From positions 2,885,313-2,949,312 of the forward strand of contig NZ_KI912608.1 in NCBI RefSeq assembly GCF_000519265.1: a stretch of 64,000 bases of DNA, written 5' to 3'. A program made the position numbers and the translations under genes. Position 1 is the stretch's first letter. Every line of letters starts with the position of its first letter. Below, piece by piece: positions 40,523-48,080 of the stretch. The notes under the pieces are model-generated. The model worked only from the letters and a program-made list of their open reading frames with translations. It did not search any database and was not told where the DNA came from. This DNA comes from Desulfonatronum lacustre DSM 10312 (GTDB lineage: Bacteria; Desulfobacterota; Desulfovibrionia; Desulfovibrionales; Desulfonatronaceae).

Positions 40523-41770
40523 TTATTCAAAAAAGTTATGCTGTTGGAGGAAGGAGGAAAGAGAAACCCTGCGCCCCTTGAGGGCCAGCTTGCGGCGGAT
40601 ATTTTTGCGGTGGGTCTGGATGGTGTCAAAGGAGGTGTTCAACAGCTCGGCCACCTGCTGGGTGCCCGCGCCCATGCGGATCAGTCGGCAAACTTCGATT
40701 TCCCGGGGAGTGAGCTTGAGCAGGAGATTCGCCGATGCGTCGGTTTGGGCGTTCAGGCCGTCGGCGGAACCGGACTCGGAAAAGGCGGTGATGCGTTCCT
40801 CGATCATCACCTTGAGGGCGCTGCGCAGCTCCGGGGATTCCTCCCTGGCCATGCGCTCCACGGCCGGCAGTATCGCGGCCCGGACCTCCCGGAGCATGGC
40901 CTCCCGGACTTGTTCCTTCTCCTTTTCCGTGGAGCGGACCACGTTGCGCAGAGCCAGGCTCATGCCCTCCACTTCGGCCCGCTTGCGGCGAAGGCCCTTT
41001 TCCAGCAGGGCCTGGGCGGTCAGGTCGCGCAATACCATGTGATAGAGAGTGAAGCCCTGCAAATCGATCCGCCAGAGAGCCACCTCCACCGGAAGGGTGT
41101 CGCCATCCGGGCGCAGACACGTCCTACGAGACGTCCATCGTCCCCCGTCCTTGATGCGGGCCAACTTTTCAGCGATCACTTCCCGGTCCTCGACCTGGAA
41201 CAGCGTCGTCACCGAACGCCCGACAAGCCCGTCGCCCCGCGGGTCCAGCAATTTCGCGGCCCGGGGATTGGCGGCGTGGACGACCCGGTCCTGAGCCAAA
41301 AGCAGCATGGCGTCCTGAACCCCGTCGAACATGGCCCCGAACAGATGGATCGAGTTCTCCAAAGCCTGAATGTTCTCCCCGATCCGTTCTTTGTATATTT
41401 CCCGTAACTGGACGATGGGTCGATTGTCCGTGGCGATGATCACGTAGGCGGGGCGAGTGGACGCGGAAGCAGGGCGAGGGGGCGGGCCGGACTCCGCGGA
41501 GGGCCCGGCATGGATGTCGGGTCGAGGCTGTGATTCGAGGGGTGACGGACAACCGGGCAAAGCAATAATCCGCAACGCAAACGTCCCCTTCCCGCCCGGC
41601 GCATGAACCTCGTGCACCCGTCCGGGCGGGAATCGCTCCAAGGCCTGCTCCAGACTCCGAACCGGTAGCTTGAGAATATCCCAGAACGTTCCGCCGGCAC
41701 TTTCACGCGACGAGTCCTCCACTCCGCCCTGACCAACACTCAAAACTCCGCCAGCGGCGTCCGCGAACAA
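40523..41770 (-). CDS. PAS-sensor LuxR-family transcriptional regulator
   Basis: Regulator with PAS-like sensing modules and a C-terminal LuxR helix-turn-helix (LTPREIEVCRLIRMGAGTQQ, then VAELLNTSFDTIQTHRKNIR). A central PAS domain is seen around MFDGVQDAMLLLAQDRVVHA and GRSVTTLFQVEDREVIAEKL, followed by a coiled linker (GLRRKRAEVEGMSLALRNVV). The TTG at 41770 is the only standard start, but the open frame continues upstream to 41853 and encodes more of the N-terminal PAS fold (LSAVVRAFNDRVLFADA). A good ribosome site, GAAGGAG, precedes an ATC codon at 41845. The true start may therefore be ATC at 41845, or the 5' end may carry an indel. Signal unknown. Confidence 0.8.
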   Translation of the reverse strand: MFADAAGGVLSVGQGGVEDSSRESAGGTFWDILKLPVRSLEQALERFPPGRVHEVHAPGGKGTFALRIIALPGCPSPLESQPRPDIHAGPSAESGPPPRPASASTRPAYVIIATDNRPIVQLREIYKERIGENIQALENSIHLFGAMFDGVQDAMLLLAQDRVVHAANPRAAKLLDPRGDGLVGRSVTTLFQVEDREVIAEKLARIKDGGRWTSRRTCLRPDGDTLPVEVALWRIDLQGFTLYHMVLRDLTAQALLEKGLRRKRAEVEGMSLALRNVVRSTEKEKEQVREAMLREVRAAILPAVERMAREESPELRSALKVMIEERITAFSESGSADGLNAQTDASANLLLKLTPREIEVCRLIRMGAGTQQVAELLNTSFDTIQTHRKNIRRKLALKGRRVSLSSFLQQHNFFE

Positions 41771-41877
41771 TACTCGGTCGTTGAACGCGCGGACAACGGC
41801 GGAGAGGTTGCGAGGGCGGCGATGGACTGAGTTTTTGGGGGCGATGGCGGTTGCTCCTTCAGATGCAAGTCACTCAA

Positions 41878-42564
41878 TTAGCCGAGATCATTAAACGTGG
41901 CGTGTCCAGTGTCTTCAAGGACTGGGAGCCGGTCATCGCGACAGGCGCGGAGTGCTTCGATGTCCGCCGAAACAATGATGGCCAGATGCTTCGTGATCTG
42001 CTCAACGGGCCAGTCCCACCAGGCAATGGCTTCGAGTTCCGCGACGACCTCGGGAGAAAAGCGCCGCCTGATCTGCCTTGCCGGATTTCCTCCGACGACC
42101 GTGTACGCGGGAACGTCGGAAGCAACCACGGAGCACGCGGCGATGATCGCGCCGTTGCCGATCTGTACTCCCGGCATGACCAAGCTGTCGTATCCGATCC
42201 AAACATCGTTCCCAACCACCGTATCGCCTTTGTACGGCTCGTCGTCCCGGTCCGGTCCCGTGTCCCAGCCGTTGCCGAAAATTTGGAAGGGATACGTGGA
42301 GAACCCCGAAAGCTTGTGGTTCGCCCCGTTCATGATGAACTTTACACCACAAGCCAAGGCGCAGAACTTCCCTATGACCAGTCGGTCGCCCATGAACGGG
42401 AAATGATAGAGCACGTTGCGCTCAAAGTTCTCCGAATCGTCCGGATCATCGTAATACGTGTAGTCCCCGATGACGATGTTCGGATTCGTCACCGTGTTTT
42501 TGATGAAGCAGACCCGCGGAAATCCTTCCATTGGATGTTTTGTTGATGGATGTGGCCCGTTCAC
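41878..42564 (-). CDS. CatB/Vat-type hexapeptide O-acetyltransferase
   Basis: Left-handed beta-helix acetyltransferase of the xenobiotic/streptogramin acetyltransferase class; 228 residues. Motifs are NIVIGDYTYYDD, LVIGKFCALACGVKFIMNGA, VVGNDVWIGYDSLVMPGVQI (with the hexapeptide register), IIAACSVVASDVPAYTVVGG and NPARQIRRRFS. The catalytic His is expected in NHKLSGFSTYPF. It starts at GTG 42564 with AAGGGA 7 bases upstream. Family members acetylate streptogramins or other hydroxyl acceptors with acetyl-CoA; true drug resistance cannot be claimed from sequence. Confidence 0.88.
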   Translation of the reverse strand: MNGPHPSTKHPMEGFPRVCFIKNTVTNPNIVIGDYTYYDDPDDSENFERNVLYHFPFMGDRLVIGKFCALACGVKFIMNGANHKLSGFSTYPFQIFGNGWDTGPDRDDEPYKGDTVVGNDVWIGYDSLVMPGVQIGNGAIIAACSVVASDVPAYTVVGGNPARQIRRRFSPEVVAELEAIAWWDWPVEQITKHLAIIVSADIEALRACRDDRLPVLEDTGHATFNDLG

Positions 42565-42632
42565 GGTGTTTTCCCTTGTTGTGGTTGAGCGTTTTCCAGT
42601 TCCGGAATGCTCCCTGGGGCCAGCTGCCTAGG

Positions 42633-43529
42633 CTACTCCGCTCCCTTCCTCGTCTCAACCATGCCCGCGATCACGCCTTCCAGCTTCCGGTTGAACGCTT
42701 CAGGCTCGGCCATGTGCAAAAAGTGGTCGGTCCCTTCAATGATCACTACATCGAAGGAATGGATATGGTGACGGTTGGCCTCCACGTTGGTCGGCCAGAG
42801 GTCCGCGTTGATCGCCACGATGGGCAACTCGAACCCGTCGAAGGCGGAAAGCGCGACGCCGCTGACCACGTCCGAAAGCATGTGTTCCATGGCGCTGAGA
42901 GCCACTTTCGGCGGCGCGGCCGACATGTCCGCCACCACCCAGTCGCGCAGGACAGGATCCGTCTTCTCGATGAACATCTGCCGCACGAATTGGGCCGCCC
43001 CGGCGGGGAAGTCGGGCTGGAGCAATCCCATCCAGGAATCGAATTCCTCCCGCGTCATCGGGTGGGAGACGTCATGAAAGGTATCCACCCCAATGGCCCC
43101 GATCACCCTGCCCGGCATCAGCCGAGCTGCCGCCACGCTTACAGGCCCGCCCATGGAATGCCCGATCAGGATCACCTGCTCGGCCCCCACTTCCTCGACC
43201 ACGGCCTGGACATCCTCGCCAAAGGCGTCCATGGCGTAGTCCTCGCGTCCCAGCCCGGAATGCCCATGTCCCGCCAGGTCGATCACCACGACCCGATGAT
43301 TTTTCGAGAAGTGCGGGACCTGCATCCGCCAGTAACGCCCATCGCAACTCCAGCCATGCACGAACACCAGAGTCGGTTCGCCGGTCCCATGCACCTCATA
43401 GGAGATCGGCACCCCATCGGCTGATCCAACCATGCCCGGCCAAACCGAATCCGCCAGTACCTGGGCGTTCAGCATGGAAAGCAGAAAGCAGGATAAAACG
43501 GCACCAAACAGCAAATTCTTGATCTTCAT
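42633..43529 (-). CDS. Exported alpha/beta hydrolase
   Basis: 298-residue protein with a signal peptide (MKIKNLLFGAVLSCFLLSML, cleaved near VLADS). The alpha/beta hydrolase core shows the oxyanion region VFVHGWSCDG, the nucleophile elbow LIGHSMGGP (Ser), the acid probably Asp in VAINADLWPTN, and His in GTDHFLHM. The ATG at 43529 has GGAGG 5 bases upstream. It is probably periplasmic; the substrate is unknown. It lies upstream of the acetyltransferase on the same strand, and both are bracketed by the inverted MITE-like repeats. Confidence 0.88.
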   Translation of the reverse strand: MKIKNLLFGAVLSCFLLSMLNAQVLADSVWPGMVGSADGVPISYEVHGTGEPTLVFVHGWSCDGRYWRMQVPHFSKNHRVVVIDLAGHGHSGLGREDYAMDAFGEDVQAVVEEVGAEQVILIGHSMGGPVSVAAARLMPGRVIGAIGVDTFHDVSHPMTREEFDSWMGLLQPDFPAGAAQFVRQMFIEKTDPVLRDWVVADMSAAPPKVALSAMEHMLSDVVSGVALSAFDGFELPIVAINADLWPTNVEANRHHIHSFDVVIIEGTDHFLHMAEPEAFNRKLEGVIAGMVETRKGAE

Positions 43530-43658
43530 TATGTCCTCCAAATGGATGATTGACGGGTGATTCCGTATCATAGCCCAGGGTTGCGGCGTCCACGCCCCCG
43601 CTGACGCTACCCTGGGTCAGGGTCCGGCATTCCACCCACAAACCCGGCAGCTCATATC

Positions 43659-43808
43659 TGAGTGTTGAAAAAGTCCTTATCCGGCAGTCCGTTCAAAAAC
43701 CCCAAGTGCAAGGAGCAAAAAAAGTTCAAGGTCGAAGCGTATTTATTCATACGTGAGAGTTTGAACTTTTTGCAGCGACGCAGCAATTGGGAGTTTTTCA
43801 ACGGACTG
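43659..43808 (-). mobile_element. MITE-like repeat, copy 2 (inverted relative to copy 1)
   Basis: The 124-bp core 43685-43808 begins CAGTCCGTTCAAAAACCCC and ends GGAGTTTTTCAACGGACTG, which are near-perfect terminal inverted repeats. Similarity to copy 1 extends about 25 bp further, to a second GTTGAAAAAGTCC-like sequence at 43662. The two copies are in opposite orientation and flank 3.8 kb containing the hypothetical gene, regulator, acetyltransferase and hydrolase. No target-site duplication was identified. Confidence 0.8.
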
Positions 43809-43856
43809 ATATGTCCGAAACGCATATTGAGCCATCCTTATTTCATTATGGGGGCG

Positions 43857-43902
43857 TAAAAAAGCCCCTCTGTATCGTTCGCCAGAATGACCGAGGGGCT
43901 TT
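43857..43902 (-). terminator. Rho-independent terminator, copy 1
   Basis: On the minus strand GAGGGGCTTT follows a 22-base loop after AAAGCCCCTC, giving a 10-bp stem, and the run continues TTTTTTTAC. It ends the minus-strand dinJ-yafQ-small gene set. The same terminator is repeated at 45043-45087. Confidence 0.85.
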
Positions 43903-44060
43903 ACAGCCAAGGCTCCAAGCCAAGTCCGGAAGGTTGTGATCCAAGTTTACCCGTGGGCGGGCACTTGGATTAATGTGTTGGATCGAACAGGGCCGATTGA
44001 TTTTGTCCGTGCTTGCCTGGATCGTTGTTTACGGCGCACATGTTCTTCAGCTATCAGTTC
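43857..44060. repeat. Duplicated module, copy 1
   Basis: About 200 bp (terminator, spacer and 3' half of the small HigA-like gene) that closely matches 45043-45246 in the same orientation, judged by eye at roughly 85-90% identity. Similarity drops in the 5' halves of the two genes, so the conserved piece is the tail plus terminator. Confidence 0.8.
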
Positions 44061-44135
44061 AGCCGTCCGCTTTTCAATCCGTTCCCTCCGTTCAGGGGAA
44101 AGGCCGACCATCATTTCATCAAGAGTTTTTGCCAT
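43947..44135 (-). CDS. Small HigA-like antitoxin remnant or truncated XRE protein, copy 1
   Basis: 62-residue reading from the ATG at 44135 (MAKTLDEMMVGLSPERRERI, then EKRTAELIAEEHVRRKQRSR). The first ~35 residues match the N-terminal helix region of HigA/XRE antitoxins (M-A-x-T-L-x-E-x(6)-P/S-E-R-x(3)-I-E-x-R-x-A-E-L), but the helix-turn-helix is missing and replaced by QARTKSIGPVRSNTLIQVPA. The last 27 residues are shared with the copy at 45.1 kb. It sits 52 bp downstream of yafQ. It may be a fragment, or a small protein family built on this fusion. Confidence 0.5.
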   Translation of the reverse strand: MAKTLDEMMVGLSPERRERIEKRTAELIAEEHVRRKQRSRQARTKSIGPVRSNTLIQVPAHG

Positions 44136-44187
44136 GGCTGACATCCTCGTTCAATTCCATCAAGTTCCATGGTTTATCGAAAGCGGC

Positions 44188-44460
44188 CTACCCCATAAAC
44201 ACATCAGCGTGTTTTCCTGTACGTTCGAATCGCACAACATCTCCGGAAACCTTGTAGATCAGAACCCAGTCTGGCTCAATATGCGCATCCCGAAAACCAA
44301 TCCACTCTCCTTTCAACGGATGGTCAAGATATGTCGCTGGCAACGGCACGCCTTTAATGAGCAATGCCAGTAATTTTTTAAGTTTTTCCACATCCTTGCC
44401 ACGCTTCTTTGCCAGCTTTACGTCTCTCTTGAATTGACCTGAATATTCTGGAGTGCGCAT
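44188..44460 (-). CDS. yafQ: YafQ/RelE-family mRNA interferase toxin
   Basis: 90-residue ribosome-dependent endoribonuclease of the YafQ type. Typical features are YSGQFKRDVKLAKKRGKDVE, LPATYLDHPLKGEWIGFRDA, HIEPDWVLIYKVSGD and the active-site end FERTGKHADVF with the catalytic His. The start overlaps the antitoxin stop by one base (TAATG), so translation is coupled. It should inhibit translation when free of antitoxin. All expected residues are present, so the toxin looks active. Confidence 0.92.
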   Translation of the reverse strand: MRTPEYSGQFKRDVKLAKKRGKDVEKLKKLLALLIKGVPLPATYLDHPLKGEWIGFRDAHIEPDWVLIYKVSGDVVRFERTGKHADVFMG

Positions 44461-44720
44461 TAGATACCGAGTTGCCGGAAAAGGTCTTCAGCATCTTTAG
44501 CGCGGTATACATCCTCGCCTCGCTCACTCTTCTCCAGCGTTTTAGCCGTGAGAGCGTTTGGAATACGCATATCAAACGGCAGCGCCTTTTCTTTGGCAAC
44601 TTTCGTTAACGCAATACGCACCACGTCAGAAACGGTAAGCCCCATTTCTGCTAATACACTGGAAGCCTCATTTTTTATAGTTTCATCAATCCTTGCCCGG
44701 ACAACTGCTGTTGCAGCCAT
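44460..44720 (-). CDS. dinJ: DinJ/RelB-family antitoxin
   Basis: 86-residue ribbon-helix-helix antitoxin. The N-terminal DNA-binding part ATAVVRARIDETIKNEASSV with VLAEMGLTVSDVVRIALTKV and AKEKALPF is the standard DinJ pattern; the C-terminal tail (SERGEDVYRAKDAEDLFRQL) should wrap the toxin. GGAG precedes the ATG at about 10 bases. It neutralises YafQ and should repress its own promoter, which must lie in 44721-44800. Confidence 0.92.
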   Translation of the reverse strand: MAATAVVRARIDETIKNEASSVLAEMGLTVSDVVRIALTKVAKEKALPFDMRIPNALTAKTLEKSERGEDVYRAKDAEDLFRQLGI

Positions 44721-45042
44721 GGTTCATATCTCCGTTGAAGATTTTTGTAGCCCAATTGGTTTACAATATATAGATGTTCATTGCACGGTCAAGCCGGGAT
44801 TTCGTGAAAATCACTTTTCATGGTGTCGCTTTTGGGGAGACCTCACGGATCACTTTCGAGAGGCTGGTCCACTACCAACAAACGTGTCGTTTGGGGCAAA
44901 CTGATTCAACCGTGGCAACTCAGAAAACGGAAAAAATCGTACGCTATGGGTTCACTCCACCAAAATGAAATTTGTGTCCGCTAAGCTCTGGTGGCAAGTA
45001 CTCCAACAAACAAGAGCCGTTCGCGGGGAAATTAGATGGCGC
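44721..45042. other. Intergenic region with no supported gene
   Basis: This 322-bp gap contains the dinJ promoter region. Short open frames occur (for example 64 codons on the plus strand from 44774), but they lack ribosome sites and recognisable content. I see nothing else in it. Confidence 0.5.
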
Positions 45043-45087
45043 AAAAAAGCCCCTCTGTATCGTTCACCAGAATGACCGAGGGGCTTT
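45043..45087 (-). terminator. Rho-independent terminator, copy 2
   Basis: Same AAAGCCCCTC/GAGGGGCTTT stem as at 43.86 kb with AAAAAA on the plus-strand side, which reads as a U-run on the minus strand. It follows the second small HigA-like gene. Confidence 0.85.
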
Positions 45088-45246
45088 ACGGCCAAGGCTC
45101 CAAGCCAGGGTCGGAAGGTTGTGTGGTCCCTTTTACCTGTGGGCGGGCACTTGGGTTAATGTGTTGGAGCGAACAGGGCCGGTTGCTTTTGTCCGTGTCT
45201 GCTGTGAGCGTTGTTCACGCCGGGCATGTTCTTCGCGGATGATCAC
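45043..45246. repeat. Duplicated module, copy 2
   Basis: Direct repeat of 43857-44060, covering the terminator, spacer and the conserved 3' half of the small gene. Differences are scattered substitutions and a few indels. Confidence 0.8.
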
Positions 45247-45321
45247 CGCTGCCTGGACCTCGATGTCCTTCCGGTCCTCGGGGGAAAATTCCGCGAGCAC
45301 CTCTCTAAGATTTCTTGCCAT
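45133..45321 (-). CDS. Small HigA-like antitoxin remnant or truncated XRE protein, copy 2
   Basis: 62 residues starting MARNLREVLAEFSPEDRKDI, with GGAGG 6 bases before the ATG. Like copy 1 it has a HigA-type N-terminus and then EQRSQQTRTKATGPVRSNTL instead of a helix-turn-helix. The N-terminal halves of the two copies differ much more than the C-terminal halves. No intact toxin is adjacent; the resolvase lies upstream on the same strand. Confidence 0.5.
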   Translation of the reverse strand: MARNLREVLAEFSPEDRKDIEVQAAVIIREEHARREQRSQQTRTKATGPVRSNTLTQVPAHR

Positions 45322-45399
45322 GGCTTACCTCCGCTATTTTGTCCAAGTGCCGTTGGTATCATCCGTCAGCTTGCCGGGATTCCGTGAAAGTCATCCCTA

Positions 45400-45963
45400 T
45401 CAAATCGAGGCTTGCCCTGCCGGTACCCATCGGTAAAGAGTCGGCACGGAGACATCAAGAGTTTGGGCAACATCCCTGGCGGGCATACCGGAGGACAGTA
45501 GTTTCTTCGCGGACTCAACCTTGGTCAGCGTCATCTTTGGCTTGCGGCCACCATATCGGCCAAGTTTACGTGCGGCTTCCAGACCGGCCTTGGTCCGCTC
45601 AACGGTCAATTCCCGCTCCATCTCAGCCAGACTGGCCACCATGACGTGGAAGAAGAACCGACCAGCAGGTGTGCCGGTGTCGATGGCGTCAGTAATGCTT
45701 TTGAACTCAATTCCGCGTTCCCGCAACGATCCAACCAGGTCAACCAGGTGCTTTACGCCGCGGCCCAGGCGATCCAGTTTCCAGATCACGAGCGTATCGC
45801 CCTGACGGAGCATGTCGAGGGCCTTGGCAAGCCCTGGCCGATCCACCTGCGTTCCGCTGACCTTGTCCTCAAAAATTTTCTCGCAACCTACGCTGACAAG
45901 GGCTTCCTGTTGCAGGTTCAGGTTTTGATCCGTGGTCGAAACACGTGCGTAGCCGATCAGCAT
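45400..45963 (-). CDS. Serine recombinase (resolvase/invertase)
   Basis: 187-residue small serine recombinase. The catalytic domain has IGYARVSTTDQNLNLQQEAL with the nucleophilic Ser, then VIWKLDRLGRGVKHLVDLVG and FFFHVMVASLAEMERELTVE, then the E-helix RTKAGLEAARKLGRYGGRKP, and a Hin-like helix-turn-helix (SSGMPARDVAQTLDVSVPTL). It resembles Tn3-type resolvases and Pin-like invertases. A res-like array of repeats lies directly upstream. No transposase is nearby, so it is probably a remnant of a transposon or plasmid-type system. Confidence 0.93.
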   Translation of the reverse strand: MLIGYARVSTTDQNLNLQQEALVSVGCEKIFEDKVSGTQVDRPGLAKALDMLRQGDTLVIWKLDRLGRGVKHLVDLVGSLRERGIEFKSITDAIDTGTPAGRFFFHVMVASLAEMERELTVERTKAGLEAARKLGRYGGRKPKMTLTKVESAKKLLSSGMPARDVAQTLDVSVPTLYRWVPAGQASI

Positions 45964-45982
45964 TTGGACACCCCTCTGGTTG

Positions 45983-46116
45983 TTCTCGAAACTCGTCAGT
46001 GATTGTCATTTTGAGAAAAGAGATTCAAGAACTATTTTTGAGAAGGGCGGAGCCTTGATTTTTTGTCAGTCGTGCAGACGACAGCTAACATTCTCATAAA
46101 CCATCGTTTTTGAGAA
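45983..46116. other. Putative resolvase res site
   Basis: Directly upstream of the recombinase start are five related 9-mers: TTCTCGAAA (45983), TTTTGAGAA (46009), TTTTGAGAA (46036), TTCTCATAA (46091) and TTTTGAGAA (46108). The first two and the last two form inverted pairs spanning 35 and 26 bp, close to the subsite sizes of Tn3-type res sites. This is a pattern match by eye. Confidence 0.55.
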
Positions 46117-46221
46117 TTGAAAAGGCTCCTTTCCGCCTAAAAACGGCGAGCAAGGGGCTACCGCCCCCTGCACCCCCCGTTAATGATTGAATTACCCAAA
46201 TAATCCAAGCTCCAAAGCACC

Positions 46222-46677
46222 TCACTGTCCGGCGCGGACCGGCCACACGTGGAAGGTGAGGGTCGTGTAGTTGAAGTTCACGTTGATGTTGCTCATGCTC
46301 ACGCTCCACGCGTTGCCCGGGTAGTCCGCGTCGTGCGTGCTGGACCAGTAGTAGGACGACTGGACCCCGGTAAAGGGATGTCCGCCTTGAATTGCATGCC
46401 TAATAGCCACAAGCTCATCCTTGCTCGGCAGCCGCCAGCCGCTAATTCCGCGGATGCTGAAAAAGGTGCACCTTAACATGGCGTCATCCCAATTCAATCT
46501 ACCGAACGGGTCCGCATCCTTGGTCCACATCAGCCCCGTCGCCGTGTCCGTCACTGTCCCGTCCCCATTGTCCACGAACCTCTGGGCCTGAGCTTCGCCG
46601 GACATGACCAGTCCGGTCAGGCAGAGCATGAAGGTCAGGGCCGCTGTTCCGAAAATCATTCTCCACATTTTTCTCAT
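46222..46677 (-). CDS. Exported DUF1566 (Lcl C-terminal domain) protein
   Basis: 151-residue protein with a signal peptide (FGTAALTFMLCLTGLVMSGE, cleaved near AQAQ). The DUF1566 fold is clear: RFVDNGDGTVTDTATGLMWT, LNWDDAMLRC, GISGWRLPSKDELVAI, SYYWSSTHDADYPGNAWSVS and the closing FHVWPVRAGQ. These domains are surface or envelope proteins, often in multiple copies; function unknown. AAGGAG lies 7 bases before ATG 46677; the longer in-frame start at 46884 has no site. Confidence 0.85.
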   Translation of the reverse strand: MRKMWRMIFGTAALTFMLCLTGLVMSGEAQAQRFVDNGDGTVTDTATGLMWTKDADPFGRLNWDDAMLRCTFFSIRGISGWRLPSKDELVAIRHAIQGGHPFTGVQSSYYWSSTHDADYPGNAWSVSMSNINVNFNYTTLTFHVWPVRAGQ

Positions 46678-46692
46678 GACGATACTCCTTGG

Positions 46693-47439
46693 TTGGGTTG
46701 AGTGTTGATGTTTCTCAACATTAAGCACGATCCATGCCATTGGTAAAACTACATGAATACAAAATGTTAGGTGAAATCGCCAACCAGCTAAAGCCTTGCT
46801 GTTTGCGCCCATTCCGTTGGCACTGCCAAGATACTTGGCGATTCGAGAGGTTCCGGGAAGCTGTTGGTGTCGAGTCCAGAGCACAAGGACAAGGAGGCCA
46901 AGGCGAGGTTGCGCTCCTGGGGTTTGATAGCAGTGCGGGCCGGTTGCGGCAATCGGAGGGCGCGGCCTGGACCGGGGCTGTCGCGAATAGGCCCAATCCC
47001 AACATTCGTGTCACCAAGTATCAAGTAACTTTTGAGCAGGTAGCTACACGATACGCATCCCCTCCACCTGGACCCACTTCCTGCAGATTCGACGGACAGG
47101 TTAGGAATCGAATTCATCTTGCAATCTTCTGTTATTGCTCGACCAAAAAAGACCAAGTCAAGCACGATGTACCGGATTATGCACCAAAAAGCAGGGCTTA
47201 CCGTACACAAATTTCCGCTTGGTGGAGTGAGTCCACATCGCGCAATCTCTAGTTCGGAGCCTCCGGACAATAATATGGTTTTTAATGCAATTCCTCAGTC
47301 AACGTCGAAGGTCCAGAAATGCCTATTCCAAGCCGAGCAATTTGGCCGGGTCCGATGAACCGGGAAGAACGTAGGAGCCCGGCAGCCGGCTCACAGTCGC
47401 ACGTCCCGGGTTGGGGAGTCGTCTTGTACGACCTCCACT
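46693..47439. other. Region without supported genes
   Basis: About 750 bp upstream of the DUF1566 gene. Open frames up to 172 codons exist on both strands but have no ribosome sites, poor codon choice, frequent Cys/Ser/Trp runs and no recognisable domain. It may be degraded accessory DNA. At the right end, a start ATG-CCT-GAA-GTG (minus strand, 47446) encodes a short MPEVEVVQDDSPTRDVRL, perhaps a truncated DUF3368/PIN-type partner of the UPF0175 gene. Confidence 0.5.
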
Positions 47440-47692
47440 TCAGGCATGTTGTAATTCACTCGCCAAGCTGTCCACATCCACGGAGAAGACTTCGACCTTC
47501 TGAGCGGCAAGTGCTTTCCAGAAAGTCGTTCCGATCCAGACCGGCAATCAATGCCCCTTTTTCCATGGATATTTCGCCACGCGCATACCAGTGGATCGCC
47601 GTGGCCAATCGCAAATCATGCCCGAAGAGTCGCGGTGGCTGCTTGCGAGCAGAAAAAACCTCGTCCGGGAGTTCCAGGGTAAGTCGAACCAT
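47440..47692 (-). pseudogene. UPF0175 family protein, frameshifted
   Basis: UPF0175 proteins are small antitoxin-like, possibly DNA-binding proteins. The first 50 residues fit well: VRLTLELPDEVFSARKQPPR, then ATAIHWYARGEISMEKGALI and AGLDRNDFLE. After the AAA at 47515-47517 (minus strand) the frame degenerates; dropping one A restores ALAAQKVEVFSVDVDSLASE ending at 47440. The usual partner is a DUF3368/PIN toxin downstream, of which only a short start remains. A real pseudogene or an indel error are both possible. Confidence 0.7.
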
Positions 47693-47744
47693 ACCTTGCC
47701 CTTATTCTTGATTCAGGGCATTCCTGACAGGATGGGAGATCAGA

Positions 47745-48080
47745 TCAGTTGGGGCAAGCAGCCCGTTCATTGCGGCTCTCAGGAGCGATGACCAGACGTA
47801 GTCCGACCGCCTTGAGTACAGCCAACAGAGTCTTGAGCGTTGGGTTTCCTTTGGGCGACAAGGCCCTGTAGAGACTTTCACGCTTAATTCCCGCTGCGTT
47901 GGCGACATCAGCCATGCCGAAGGCTTCAGAAACATGCCGCAGAGCTATGAGCAATACCGCGGGCTCGTCGGTATCTTCCATGGCAGCCTGGAGATACTCC
48001 GCCGCGAAAAGAGGATCCGCACGGAGTTCTTGTACAAGGGCCTCATCATGGCTAACACTGGCGCGATCAGTTTTCTTCAT
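47745..48080 (-). CDS. HigA-like addiction module antidote (helix-turn-helix)
   Basis: 111-residue antitoxin of the putative addiction-module antidote family. The N-terminal half (LVQELRADPLFAAEYLQAAM) pairs with a HTH in DVANAAGIKRESLYRALSPK, then GNPTLKTLLAVLKAVGLRL. The start overlaps the toxin by 14 bp, giving the toxin-first order of HigBA. It probably binds the operon promoter. The partner toxin appears frameshifted, leaving an intact antitoxin. Confidence 0.9.
   Translation of the reverse strand: MKKTDRASVSHDEALVQELRADPLFAAEYLQAAMEDTDEPAVLLIALRHVSEAFGMADVANAAGIKRESLYRALSPKGNPTLKTLLAVLKAVGLRLVIAPESRNERAACPN

Noticed and set aside
41878-42564. Calling the acetyltransferase a resistance gene
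   Set aside because: The Vat-like fold is shared by many acetyltransferases with other substrates; sequence alone does not support resistance.
44774-44968. 64-codon open frame on the plus strand
   Set aside because: Lies upstream of the dinJ promoter region, has no ribosome site and no resemblance to a known family.
46734-47252. 172-codon open frame on the plus strand and a 160-codon frame on the minus strand
   Set aside because: No ribosome site, improbable codon use and amino acid composition, no recognisable motif; the two overlap each other.
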